The position numbers were made by a program, and so were the translations under genes. Of a DNA stretch of 64,000 nt, positions 26,448 to 34,717 are shown piece by piece. This DNA comes from Paraglaciecola chathamensis S18K6 (GTDB lineage: Bacteria; Pseudomonadota; Gammaproteobacteria; Enterobacterales; Alteromonadaceae): the NCBI GenBank assembly GCA_000314955.1, contig BAEM01000006.1:62001-126000 (forward strand). The letters are read 5' to 3'. The stretch's first letter is position 1. The number at the start of each line of letters is the position of its first letter. A model generated the notes under the pieces. It did no database searches, was not told the DNA's origin, and saw nothing but the letters and a program-made list of their open reading frames with translations.

Positions 26448-27719
26448 TTAATGATTGTGTGGATCAAAACCGCCTTTGGCGATTTCTGAAGCCACAAAAA
26501 AAGCGCCTCGGCTGACATAGCTGATCCCTTCTTGAACGCCATTAATGGCTTGCCATTCACTGAATTTCGGCCCTAGTGTCACTTCTTTGGGTATCAGACC
26601 GCCATCGTCGTCCAGCACAAAAATTTGCCAGTCGCCATCGGCGCCTCGCATCAATGCCGATTGGGGAACAGCCAGCACGCCCCCCGTTATAGGCCCTTTA
26701 AAATAAATGTCTGCAAACATCCCGGAATGGAACCGATGGCGGCTATTGTCCAAATCTAATCGTACAATGCGGGTCCGGCTTACCGGATCGATAGTATGAG
26801 ATTCCTGAGTGACGATGGCCGTGGCTGACATGTTGCCTACCATCACACTGGCAGCATCGCCAGGCTGAAGATGTAGATCATTTTGAGCCGACAAGCGGGC
26901 TTCAACCCAAAGGTGCGCCTCATCAGACAACAACATCAGTGGCTGGCCAGGCTCAATACGCTGGCCCTGATTGAAGTCATCGGTCATGATGAGTCCATCT
27001 GTCTGTGCCGTCAGGGTATATTCGCCCAGTGGATAGTCGTCATTTTTTTCAATTCGGGCAATGGTAGTAGCTGACAACCCTAACGCCTGCAGCCGTCGGT
27101 TGGTGGCATTGTAAACCGTTCGAGCTTCAATAAAGCGTTTTTCGCCCACCGCCCGCTGTCCTAGCTTGCTCACTCTTTGCCATTCAGCGACAGCCCGTTG
27201 GAGCTCACTTTGTGCGCCGACCATTTCTTCACTAAACAGTGTTACCAAAGGCTGTCCTTGGCGGACTTTTTCACCCAATCCTGCGTGACGAGCCGTCACC
27301 ACAGAACTCACTCTAGGAGAAATTATATAGCTGCGGTAGCCATTCACTTTTATCTCTCCAGGCGCATAAACCTCTTCGGACAGGTTCATTGGCACTAAGG
27401 TTTCTAGGTGAATATCTGCCAACGCCAGCTGCGCTTTGGTCAGTATAACTTCCGCGCTTTCGTTGTGTTCGTCGTGTTCGTCGTGTTCGTCGTGTTCGTC
27501 GTGTTCGTCGTGTTCGTCACGATTATGCGCATCTTCATGGCGATAGGCATGTTTATCGTCGTGCTGCTCCGCACTGGGCCCTGCGTCGATAGCGTGACTG
27601 TGATTGTCTGCTTCTTCGTGGTGATCATGGGTTTGAGACGCGTATGCCGAGGTACCAGCACACGTTGTCAGCAGCGCGAACATACTGACCGCGGTTAGTA
27701 TTTTGGTTGATGGTGACAT
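26448..27719 (-). CDS. czcB: RND periplasmic adaptor, CzcB type, with His/Asp/Glu-rich N-terminus
   Basis: 423 residues. A signal peptide (about 1-28) precedes a striking metal-binding region at about 30-90 with HDHHEEADNHSH and six perfect Asp-Glu-His repeats, then the membrane-fusion barrel-sandwich, lipoyl and beta-barrel domains (VYAPGEIKVNGYRSY, SVVTARHAGLGEKVRQGQPL, GQRIEPGQPLMLLSDEAHLWV). It links the pump to the outer-membrane channel; the acidic-His tail likely captures metal in the periplasm. The gene starts 2 bp from the czcC stop and ends 12 bp before czcA. Confidence 0.93.
   Translation of the reverse strand: MSPSTKILTAVSMFALLTTCAGTSAYASQTHDHHEEADNHSHAIDAGPSAEQHDDKHAYRHEDAHNRDEHDEHDEHDEHDEHDEHNESAEVILTKAQLALADIHLETLVPMNLSEEVYAPGEIKVNGYRSYIISPRVSSVVTARHAGLGEKVRQGQPLVTLFSEEMVGAQSELQRAVAEWQRVSKLGQRAVGEKRFIEARTVYNATNRRLQALGLSATTIARIEKNDDYPLGEYTLTAQTDGLIMTDDFNQGQRIEPGQPLMLLSDEAHLWVEARLSAQNDLHLQPGDAASVMVGNMSATAIVTQESHTIDPVSRTRIVRLDLDNSRHRFHSGMFADIYFKGPITGGVLAVPQSALMRGADGDWQIFVLDDDGGLIPKEVTLGPKFSEWQAINGVQEGISYVSRGAFFVASEIAKGGFDPHNH
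27465..27518. repeat. 9-bp tandem repeat x6 inside czcB
   Basis: Six perfect copies of GTGTTCGTC (plus strand), encoding Asp-Glu-His on the minus strand. Being 9 bp, copy-number changes keep the frame and would alter the number of metal-binding triplets. Confidence 0.95.
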
Positions 27720-27720
27720 G

Positions 27721-28944
27721 TTACTGCTCCTGCAAATTCAGTGATAACACATATGCGGCGAGACGACCGGTAGCGTGAAGATAAGCGATGAAGGTAATTT
27801 GATAGTTCTGTTTCAGCGTCAGCCCTGCCTGCATTCCTGCACGCAACTGTTGGACCTGCCATTGGTAGTCAGCCATGCTCAAATCACCTTGGGCATAACG
27901 ATTTTGCAGCACAGTAATTTCTTCGCTGAGATAGTTTTCGTGCAAATCACGCCACTGTTCGTAACGTTGCTGGGTCTGGCGAAGCTGAAGTCTCAAGCTT
28001 CTCAACTTTTCTTGGGCACTGAGCATTTTTGCATGCAGTTGCTGCTCGCTAGCAAGGGCTGCTTCGCGAGCCGCTTCATTGACCTCTCGGTAGTCGTTAC
28101 GCCACTGTATTGGCACTGATACATTCAACGAGATAATAGATTCACCGGCTTGTTTTCCTACGCCAACGCCCAAATTTGGGACCGGTTTATTCGCCTGCAC
28201 CTGCCTATCGGCTTCTTGTTTTGCCTCTAACCAATTAAGCCGAGACCGCTGAACTTCAGGCAGTTTTATAACGTCAACACCAGCAGTCGACGCAATTGAA
28301 CTCCCCCAAAAGGCGTGATCAATAGTGTATGACTGTGCGCGCTCACCAGCGAGCTCTCGGAGTGACTGCTGTGCGCCGAGCCATTCTGACAATCGCTCGT
28401 TCTCCAATACCATACCCTGTCCCACGACCGCTTTCGCCATGGCCACTTCTGTGCGGTTTACCTCACCAGCACTGAGCTGATCACGAGTAAGTTGCAGTAC
28501 TTTTAGGTCCTGTTCGACTTGCAACTTTGCAAGTTCATACGCTTCTTCTCCGAGAGCTGTTTGCACCTGTGCAGTCATAATGTCGGCAAGCAAATCGTTG
28601 GTGATAATCGTTTTATCAACACGCGCCTGTTGGGCGCTCAGGTTCCCGAGTTCAGTTCTGGTGGCCTTCATATCCCACCAGTCAATGTCAGAAGACAAAC
28701 CTATCTGGAAATTTGTGTCACTGCCTTCCTGCTCGATACTGGTATTCAGCGACGGATTATACAGGGGTTTAGCCATGCCCAAGGCAGACAGTTCCGACGA
28801 GGTCTGCAGATGATTATATGCCTGCATGGTAGGATGCTGTTCCACAGATTGCATCAGCCATCCTGCCCAAGATAGTTGCTGTGAAGCATGTACCGGCAAG
28901 CCCAGCGTGAGCAGCATGCCCGCAGTTAACATGTGTATTTTCAT
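27721..28944 (-). CDS. czcC: Outer-membrane channel protein, CzcC/TolC family (first locus)
   Basis: 407 residues with signal peptide (MKIHMLTAGMLLTLGLPVHA). The body is the outer membrane efflux protein fold: long Gln/Ala/Leu-rich coiled-coil helices such as LRSLRLQLRQTQQRYEQW and NRYAQGDLSMADYQWQVQQL, duplicated. It forms the exit duct of the metal pump. It follows the czcI-like gene by 64 bp and precedes czcB directly. Confidence 0.9.
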   Translation of the reverse strand: MKIHMLTAGMLLTLGLPVHASQQLSWAGWLMQSVEQHPTMQAYNHLQTSSELSALGMAKPLYNPSLNTSIEQEGSDTNFQIGLSSDIDWWDMKATRTELGNLSAQQARVDKTIITNDLLADIMTAQVQTALGEEAYELAKLQVEQDLKVLQLTRDQLSAGEVNRTEVAMAKAVVGQGMVLENERLSEWLGAQQSLRELAGERAQSYTIDHAFWGSSIASTAGVDVIKLPEVQRSRLNWLEAKQEADRQVQANKPVPNLGVGVGKQAGESIISLNVSVPIQWRNDYREVNEAAREAALASEQQLHAKMLSAQEKLRSLRLQLRQTQQRYEQWRDLHENYLSEEITVLQNRYAQGDLSMADYQWQVQQLRAGMQAGLTLKQNYQITFIAYLHATGRLAAYVLSLNLQEQ

Positions 28945-29008
28945 TGTCTATTCTCTTAGCGATATAAATTTCTTCAGCCTAAGCCGAAGGGTGGCGCATG
29001 TTACATCG

Positions 29009-29362
29009 CTAAACGATAGGCGGCCTTAGCAGGTTACGTCTGTGGCCGCCGCTCACTGAAAGAGATAGCGTTTGGCAACGTTGGGAATGAAGATGAGTGT
29101 GTAGCGTAGTGATGATCACAGGTAAGTAAATATGCTGAGCCCCATGACAGTGACAGCAGTGCTCACAATCCAGTCCGTAATTATCCGTAACTGGGTTTTC
29201 AATGATCTTTGTAAGTACCCCGCTTACGGAGGCATTGTTAGTTAACTGGTGGTCGTCGCTGCCCTGATGAGAGACATGAGAATCGAAAAACACACTCATA
29301 GCCTGCGAACTCACTGAGAGTAGCAGTAATAATACGAGGGCTTTGACTGAGCGACTTAACAT
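29009..29362 (-). CDS. CzcI-like small periplasmic metal-locus protein
   Basis: 117 residues from ATG 29362 (CGAGATT upstream); the longer frame lacks a plausible ribosome site and overlaps the GNAT gene. A signal peptide (about 1-22, SSQA-MS) is followed by His-rich sequence and the motif CEHCCHCHGAQH, like the Cys/His cluster found in CzcI proteins. These lie at the head of czc operons and are thought to bind metal or modulate expression. Position before czcC-B-A on the same strand supports this. Confidence 0.7.
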   Translation of the reverse strand: MLSRSVKALVLLLLLSVSSQAMSVFFDSHVSHQGSDDHQLTNNASVSGVLTKIIENPVTDNYGLDCEHCCHCHGAQHIYLPVIITTLHTHLHSQRCQTLSLSVSGGHRRNLLRPPIV

Positions 29363-29378
29363 AATCTCGGTTGACCTG

Positions 29379-30230
29379 TTATCCGAATGCCTGAGATACG
29401 AGACTGTAAATCCTAACACCGGAAGCGTTCGACGGCAAAAACGCACCTTTTACCATCAGGCTGACTTTATCGACTTCCGTCAGACCAAAAGATTCAAGCC
29501 AAGGCTTTATGTTTAGCGCGTTTTCAGACAGATCGAAGCGAATAAACCCAGTTTCATTACACAGCAATCGACTTATTAGCGCTTTAGCGATGTTATCAGA
29601 TTCTGCCAGTACAGGACCAAGGGTTTGCCCGTGTCCGCTGGTACGCAACATGGCGAAACCAACGGCTTTGTCGTCGCGATACGCAATCAGACCTTTCCCA
29701 GACTGGGCAACGGCGGTTAAAAGTTTCTGCCGGGAGCAACCATATGTACAGGCGTCAAGAGCCTGCATATCATTGAGGCTTGTATCATCGATTGCTTCGA
29801 TATCAAGATTACTTTCAGTGGGCACAGGCTGGGTTGTTAACTGCCCCTGAACCTGATAAATAGCCCCGCGCTCTACAAATCCACACTGCTGATAAAGACG
29901 TTTTCCGGCAACCGTGGCAACCAGTTGCAAGCTCCGCGCTCCTGTTTGACTCATAACCGTGTCCATCAGGGTTCTGCCAAGTCCGTTGCCCTGCATGTGA
30001 CTAGGTACAACCACTAAACCAACGGTGGCATAGTTGCTGCCGTAGTCCCACCACAGAATACACCCGGCAATATCGCCCTTGCTGTCTTCGATAATGCTGC
30101 CATTGCCCATAGAAAAGTGCAGTTGCCAGTCAATCATCCGGTGCGGCCAGTTGACCTGTTGTGTGAATGTCAGACAAGTGGGTAAGTCAGATTCTCGCAT
30201 CTCGCGAACAGTAAAGTCTGTTTTATCCAT
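29379..30230 (-). CDS. Two-domain GNAT acetyltransferase
   Basis: 283 residues. The N-terminal GNAT domain (about 5-135) has VVVPSHMQGNGLGRTLMD as acetyl-CoA motif and LYQQCGFVERG. The second half (about 150-283) contains a degenerate GNAT-like fold of the Acetyltransf_18 kind with TLGPVLAESDNIAKAL. Cytoplasmic, substrate unknown. It lies between the metal operon and the amidohydrolase gene on the same strand, and could belong to the catabolic cluster. Confidence 0.8.
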   Translation of the reverse strand: MDKTDFTVREMRESDLPTCLTFTQQVNWPHRMIDWQLHFSMGNGSIIEDSKGDIAGCILWWDYGSNYATVGLVVVPSHMQGNGLGRTLMDTVMSQTGARSLQLVATVAGKRLYQQCGFVERGAIYQVQGQLTTQPVPTESNLDIEAIDDTSLNDMQALDACTYGCSRQKLLTAVAQSGKGLIAYRDDKAVGFAMLRTSGHGQTLGPVLAESDNIAKALISRLLCNETGFIRFDLSENALNIKPWLESFGLTEVDKVSLMVKGAFLPSNASGVRIYSLVSQAFG

Positions 30231-30275
30231 CAGCTCTCAGATACCTGCTTTATGATTGTTGCTCTGCCAACCAGT

Positions 30276-31505
30276 TTACCGCTGGCAACATGATACATTT
30301 TGCTGTTTAGCATGATCAATTAGGTCATTTTCTTGCGTTGAGCCTGAGTTTGACGGCAGAAAATCCTCCACTAACGCTACGTGTAGTTTCACTCCAGTGG
30401 CAATAATCCCATCATTAAAATCGTAGCCAGGGTGATGAAGCGGAATGTGTTCGCCGCTGGTGCCTTGCCCTACCCAGACATATGCACCTTCGCAAGCCTG
30501 CAGCATGAAGGCAAAATCCTCTGACGTAAACGCCGGCTCAGGCGCTTCCACAGCATTGCCTACGCGCTTCGCCACCATCAAAGCATGCTCAGCGGCAACA
30601 GAAGCATTGATGGTAGCCGGATAATAGCGCTGATAATCGATACTAATTTGCGTACCTGTTGCCACACTGACCCCAGTAATTACCTGTCGAACTGCTGCTT
30701 CAATTAGATCCTGCACATGAGGGTCAAAGGTACGAACGGTTCCAGTCAGAGACACACTACTGGGTAGAACATTGTGAGAATTCCCACCGCTAATTTGTGT
30801 TACTGACAACACCGCCGTGGATGTTGGCGAAATACGTCGAGACACAATAGTATTTAGCTGGCTTACCAATTCACTGGCTGCCAAAATAGCATCCGGTGTT
30901 TGATGGGGGACGGCCGCGTGTCCCCCCTTTCCTTTTACCTGAATGGAAAACTTGTCTGCCGCTGCCATAATAGGGCCGCAACGGGTTGAAATAGTACCGG
31001 CAGGTAAGTCAGGCCAATTGTGAAACGCATATACCCGGTCACAGGGAAAGCGCTCGAACAGGCCATCGTCAATCATTGCCTTCGCCCCAGCTTCCCCCTC
31101 TTCGGCGGGCTGAAAAATAAAATGAACCGTACCGTCGAAATTTCGTGTTCTTGCCAGATGCCTTGCTGCGCCAAGAAGCATGGTAGTATGACCATCGTGA
31201 CCACAGCCGTGAAATACGCCATGATGACAACTTGCATACGGCAACCCAGTTTCCTCAACAATCGGAAGCGCATCCATGTCTGCACGCAAACCAATAGAAC
31301 GGGAGGAATTCCCTACCTTCAATGAACCAACTACACCGGTTTTGCCAACTCCGGTAGTGACATCCAATCCAATTTCCCGCAGACTATCAGCCACTTTCTC
31401 AGCAGTTTTTACTTCTTTGTAAGCGAGCTCAGGGTTAGCGTGAATATCGCGCCGAAAGGTGACGAGATCTTCTAGGAGGTCTTCAATTTCGATGTCTTGG
31501 TTCAT
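30276..31505 (-). CDS. M20 family amidohydrolase (hippurate hydrolase/N-acyl-amino-acid amidohydrolase type)
   Basis: 409 residues, cytoplasmic binuclear metallohydrolase. Motifs: SIGLRADMDALPI, HGCGHDGHTTMLLGAA, IFQPAEEGEAGAKAMIDDG (catalytic Glu and metal ligand), and the dimerisation-domain GKGGHAAVPHQTPDAI. The family splits N-acyl or N-aroyl amino acids or amides. AGGAG lies before the ATG. It is divergent from the aldehyde dehydrogenase gene (276-bp shared promoter region), and probably frees the amine that the neighbouring oxidases and transaminase use. Substrate not assigned. Confidence 0.88.
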   Translation of the reverse strand: MNQDIEIEDLLEDLVTFRRDIHANPELAYKEVKTAEKVADSLREIGLDVTTGVGKTGVVGSLKVGNSSRSIGLRADMDALPIVEETGLPYASCHHGVFHGCGHDGHTTMLLGAARHLARTRNFDGTVHFIFQPAEEGEAGAKAMIDDGLFERFPCDRVYAFHNWPDLPAGTISTRCGPIMAAADKFSIQVKGKGGHAAVPHQTPDAILAASELVSQLNTIVSRRISPTSTAVLSVTQISGGNSHNVLPSSVSLTGTVRTFDPHVQDLIEAAVRQVITGVSVATGTQISIDYQRYYPATINASVAAEHALMVAKRVGNAVEAPEPAFTSEDFAFMLQACEGAYVWVGQGTSGEHIPLHHPGYDFNDGIIATGVKLHVALVEDFLPSNSGSTQENDLIDHAKQQNVSCCQR

Positions 31506-31781
31506 GATTTGTCTCCTGACTTTTCATAAAGAGGTAAAGCCTGACATTCTTCGTCATAGGCAGAACAGCAGGATCTCAGTGTAACGCGCACAGCGCAACG
31601 AAATTGGCCTGTTTCCTTCTCGTTATTTAAAATAATTTGCTGTTGATGCATATAAAGCGGCACCCAATGCTGTCACATCAACTCTATACTGGATTTCATT
31701 AACTTGCAGTAGGATCTGCCGGACATAGAACACTGTCTGATTTTGTTGTAATTCATTTTAGTCTTAAACAGGAACCCCATC

Positions 31782-33248
31782 ATGAGTACACAACCCGTCG
31801 AGCGCTTTGTCGATAGCAGCCGCCTGAAGCAAGCTTACATCAATGGTAAATGGGTTGCCTTAGCTGGAGAGCGCTCTTTCGACGTGATCAATCCAGCTAC
31901 GGAAGAACCGGCAGCGACCATTCAAATGGGTAACATTGACGATCTTAACAAGGCCGTTGCCGCTGCGAAAACAGCGTTTCCATCGTGGGCTGACACCGCC
32001 GTAGAAACCCGGCTGTCAATATTAGATCGAATTATCGAACTTATTGACGAGCGCACTGAATTGCTAGCGAATCTTATGTCACTTGAGATGGGTGCTACGC
32101 TAACTTACGCCCGCTCTACCCAGGTACCACTGGCAGCAGCGCATATTCGGGTGGCCCGTGAAAATTTGGAAAAGTACAACTTTACCGAAATGCGCGGAAC
32201 AACGGCGGTAACCCGTGAACCCATTGGGGTTGCGGGGCTAATTACGCCGTGGAACTGGCCGTTGTACCAGATGACCGCCAAAGTCGGCCCCGCCCTCGCG
32301 GTGGGCTGCACTATTGTACTGAAACCCAGTGAACTGTCGCCACTAAGCGCATTGGCTTTTGCCCAGATTATACATGATGCGGGCGTACCAGCCGGCGTGT
32401 TTAATTTGGTTAACGGCAATGGTAAGGATGTAGGTGAGCCATTGGCCCATCACCCTGACGTTGATATGATTTCATTTACCGGATCAACCCGTGCGGGTGT
32501 ATTGGTTGCACAAGCTGCAGCTACCACTGTTAAACGAGTAGGCCAGGAACTTGGCGGCAAATCGCCGAACATTTTACTTCCCGATACCGATTTCCCCAGT
32601 GCGGTTGGCGCTGGTGTGCAAGCCGGTATGCGCAATAATGGTCAGTCGTGCAGCGCGCCAACCCGCATGTTGGTTCCCAAAGCGCGCTTGGCTGAAGTAG
32701 AAAAGCTGGCGGCAGAAGCGGCAGAGTCTATTGTAATCGGATTGGCTGATAACGATTTGGCAACCCATGGACCGTTATCTAATCGTCCTCAGTTCGAACG
32801 GGTTCAGACTATGATTCAGCGCGGTCTAGACGAGGGCGCGCGCTGTGTTACCGGTGGGCTTGGAAGACCTAAAGGGTTTACCCGAGGCTTTTACGCACGC
32901 CCAACCATATTTAGCGATGTAACACCGGATATGGATATTGCTCAACAAGAAATTTTTGGGCCTGTACTGTGCCTCATTCCCTATGACAGCGTTGAACACG
33001 CCATTGAAATAGCCAACAGCACAGTGTTTGGTCTTTCCGCTCATGTGCAGTCCAGCGATTTAAGTGCAGCAAGAAGAGTCGCTCGTCAAATTCGCAGTGG
33101 CCAAGTGTTAATTAATTATCCGACTTGGGATCCACAGGCCCCATTTGGGGGCTACAAACAATCCGGAAATGGTCGGGAATATGGCATTGAAGGGTTAGAA
33201 GAATATCTGGAAATAAAAGCCATTGTCGGCTTCGACGTTGAAGCATAA
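31782..33248 (+). CDS. NAD(P)-dependent aldehyde dehydrogenase
   Basis: 488 residues, full-length ALDH superfamily. Visible: ITPWNWPLYQMTAKVGPALAVG (cofactor-binding region), FTGSTRAG, GQELGGKSPNI with catalytic Glu, and NNGQSCSAPTRM with catalytic Cys, then EIFGPVLCLIPY. It oxidises an aldehyde to the acid, likely the product of the FAD enzyme encoded 27 bp downstream. The ATG follows a weak AGGAACC ribosome site. Confidence 0.93.
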   Translation: MSTQPVERFVDSSRLKQAYINGKWVALAGERSFDVINPATEEPAATIQMGNIDDLNKAVAAAKTAFPSWADTAVETRLSILDRIIELIDERTELLANLMSLEMGATLTYARSTQVPLAAAHIRVARENLEKYNFTEMRGTTAVTREPIGVAGLITPWNWPLYQMTAKVGPALAVGCTIVLKPSELSPLSALAFAQIIHDAGVPAGVFNLVNGNGKDVGEPLAHHPDVDMISFTGSTRAGVLVAQAAATTVKRVGQELGGKSPNILLPDTDFPSAVGAGVQAGMRNNGQSCSAPTRMLVPKARLAEVEKLAAEAAESIVIGLADNDLATHGPLSNRPQFERVQTMIQRGLDEGARCVTGGLGRPKGFTRGFYARPTIFSDVTPDMDIAQQEIFGPVLCLIPYDSVEHAIEIANSTVFGLSAHVQSSDLSAARRVARQIRSGQVLINYPTWDPQAPFGGYKQSGNGREYGIEGLEEYLEIKAIVGFDVEA

Positions 33249-33275
33249 CCATTTCCACATGAAGGTATCAAAAAT

Positions 33276-34598
33276 ATGTCACCGCAACTGAAAAGAATTG
33301 TAAGTAACGTAAAGCTCCCCGAAGAAGTGGACGTGGTCGTAATCGGCGGCGGCATTATTGGCGCAGCCGCCACCTATTTTATGGCGAAGCAGGGCTACAA
33401 GGTCGCACTTATTGAAAAAGGTCTGGTGGGTTGTGAACAATCCAGTCGCAACTGGGGCTGGTGTCGCCAGCAAAACCGCGATGAACGGGAACTACCCACA
33501 TCAGGCCTGTCGATGCGTTTATGGGATGAAATGTCCCGGGATATCGGTTTCGATCTTGGCTTTCGCCGCTGCGGGCTGCGTTACGCCACAGATGACCCAA
33601 AACAATTGGCCCAATGGGACGCCTGGAGAGATTTAGCAAAGCAGTATGGCGTATCCACCGTGATGCTCAATGCCAAACAAGCCAATGAAATGATTCCAGC
33701 AAAAGGCCGCACTTGGATTGGCGGTGTCCATTCCATTGATGACGGGAAGGGAGAGCCCTCCATAGCCGCTCCCATGATTGCAGAGGGTGCTCGCGCGTTA
33801 GGCGCTAGCATTCATCAGAATTGCGCGGCGCGGGGCCTTGATATCAAAAATGGGAAAGTGGAAGGTGTGGTAACAGAAAACGGAACCATTAAAACCAACC
33901 GAGTGCTTTGTGCGGCCGGTGCCTGGGCATCGGCATTTTGTCGTCACCATGGCATCAGTTTTCCTCAAGCCAGCGTTCGCCAAACCGCGTTGAGAACCAA
34001 ACCCATCACCAATATTGGTGAAGCAATTTACACCAGTAACGTGGCGCTTACCCGAAGACTGGACGGCAGCTACACCGTGGCGATAAGCGGAACCGCACTA
34101 CTGGAATTCACGCCTCAGGGAATTCGTTACGCCAAGCCGTTTATGCCCATGTTTATGCAACGCCTCAAAGCCGTGCAGGTAAATGTAGGCCGTTCTTTCT
34201 TCCAAGGCCCAGAAGCGTTTAATCGCTGGACCAATGATAGTGTTTCACCGTTTGAGAGAATTCGCATTCTGGATCCGGCTCCAGTTAAGAGCAATCTCAT
34301 CAAAACAGTAGACACAGTAAAGTCACTTTTCCCTGCATTGGCAGATATGGAGATTGCTGAAAGTTGGGGTAGTTATGTTGACTCAACGCCCGATGCCATT
34401 CCGGTTATTTCGCCAATTGAACAGGTAGAGGGCTTCTTCCTCGCAGCGGGTACCTCGGCGCATGGTTTCGGACTTGGTCCTGGCCTGGCGAATGTGGCCG
34501 CTGATTTGGTGCTCGGTAAAAAACCAATTATCGACGCCAGCTCGTATCATTTATCTCGGTTGGTGAACGGATCAAAAATTCGGGTCGGCGCTATCTAA
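33276..34598 (+). CDS. FAD-dependent amine/amino-acid oxidoreductase (DAO family)
   Basis: 440 residues. N-terminal dinucleotide fold VVVIGGGIIGAAATYFMAKQGY (about 20-41), the SSRNWGWCRQQNRDE segment common in rhizobial and marine amine or opine-type oxidoreductases, and the C-terminal AAGTSAHGFGLGPGLANVAADLV flavin-contact motif. Such enzymes oxidise secondary or D-amino substrates and pass electrons to O2 or the chain. It is paired with the aldehyde dehydrogenase gene. Exact substrate unknown. Confidence 0.85.
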   Translation: MSPQLKRIVSNVKLPEEVDVVVIGGGIIGAAATYFMAKQGYKVALIEKGLVGCEQSSRNWGWCRQQNRDERELPTSGLSMRLWDEMSRDIGFDLGFRRCGLRYATDDPKQLAQWDAWRDLAKQYGVSTVMLNAKQANEMIPAKGRTWIGGVHSIDDGKGEPSIAAPMIAEGARALGASIHQNCAARGLDIKNGKVEGVVTENGTIKTNRVLCAAGAWASAFCRHHGISFPQASVRQTALRTKPITNIGEAIYTSNVALTRRLDGSYTVAISGTALLEFTPQGIRYAKPFMPMFMQRLKAVQVNVGRSFFQGPEAFNRWTNDSVSPFERIRILDPAPVKSNLIKTVDTVKSLFPALADMEIAESWGSYVDSTPDAIPVISPIEQVEGFFLAAGTSAHGFGLGPGLANVAADLVLGKKPIIDASSYHLSRLVNGSKIRVGAI

Positions 34599-34619
34599 CT
34601 CCTCTGCGCTGACACTTTT

Positions 34620-34648
34620 AACCGGGCATTGTGCCCGGTTTTTTTTCA
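34620..34648. terminator. Strong terminator between convergent genes
   Basis: AACCGGGCA and TGCCCGGTT are perfect arms with a TTG loop and a run of eight T on the plus strand. It ends the ALDH-oxidoreductase unit. Confidence 0.92.
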
Positions 34649-34717
34649 GTGAGAAAAGACCTCATACCAATTTCATTAAATAATTGCTAAGTGCTTCATT
34701 ATTTATTGGAATGGGTA

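Noticed and set aside
27408-27698. Plus-strand ORF with repeated Val-Val-Phe inside czcB
   Set aside because: It is the opposite-strand reading of the Asp-Glu-His repeat region of a well-supported adaptor gene; the Val/Phe pattern is a by-product of the 9-bp repeat.
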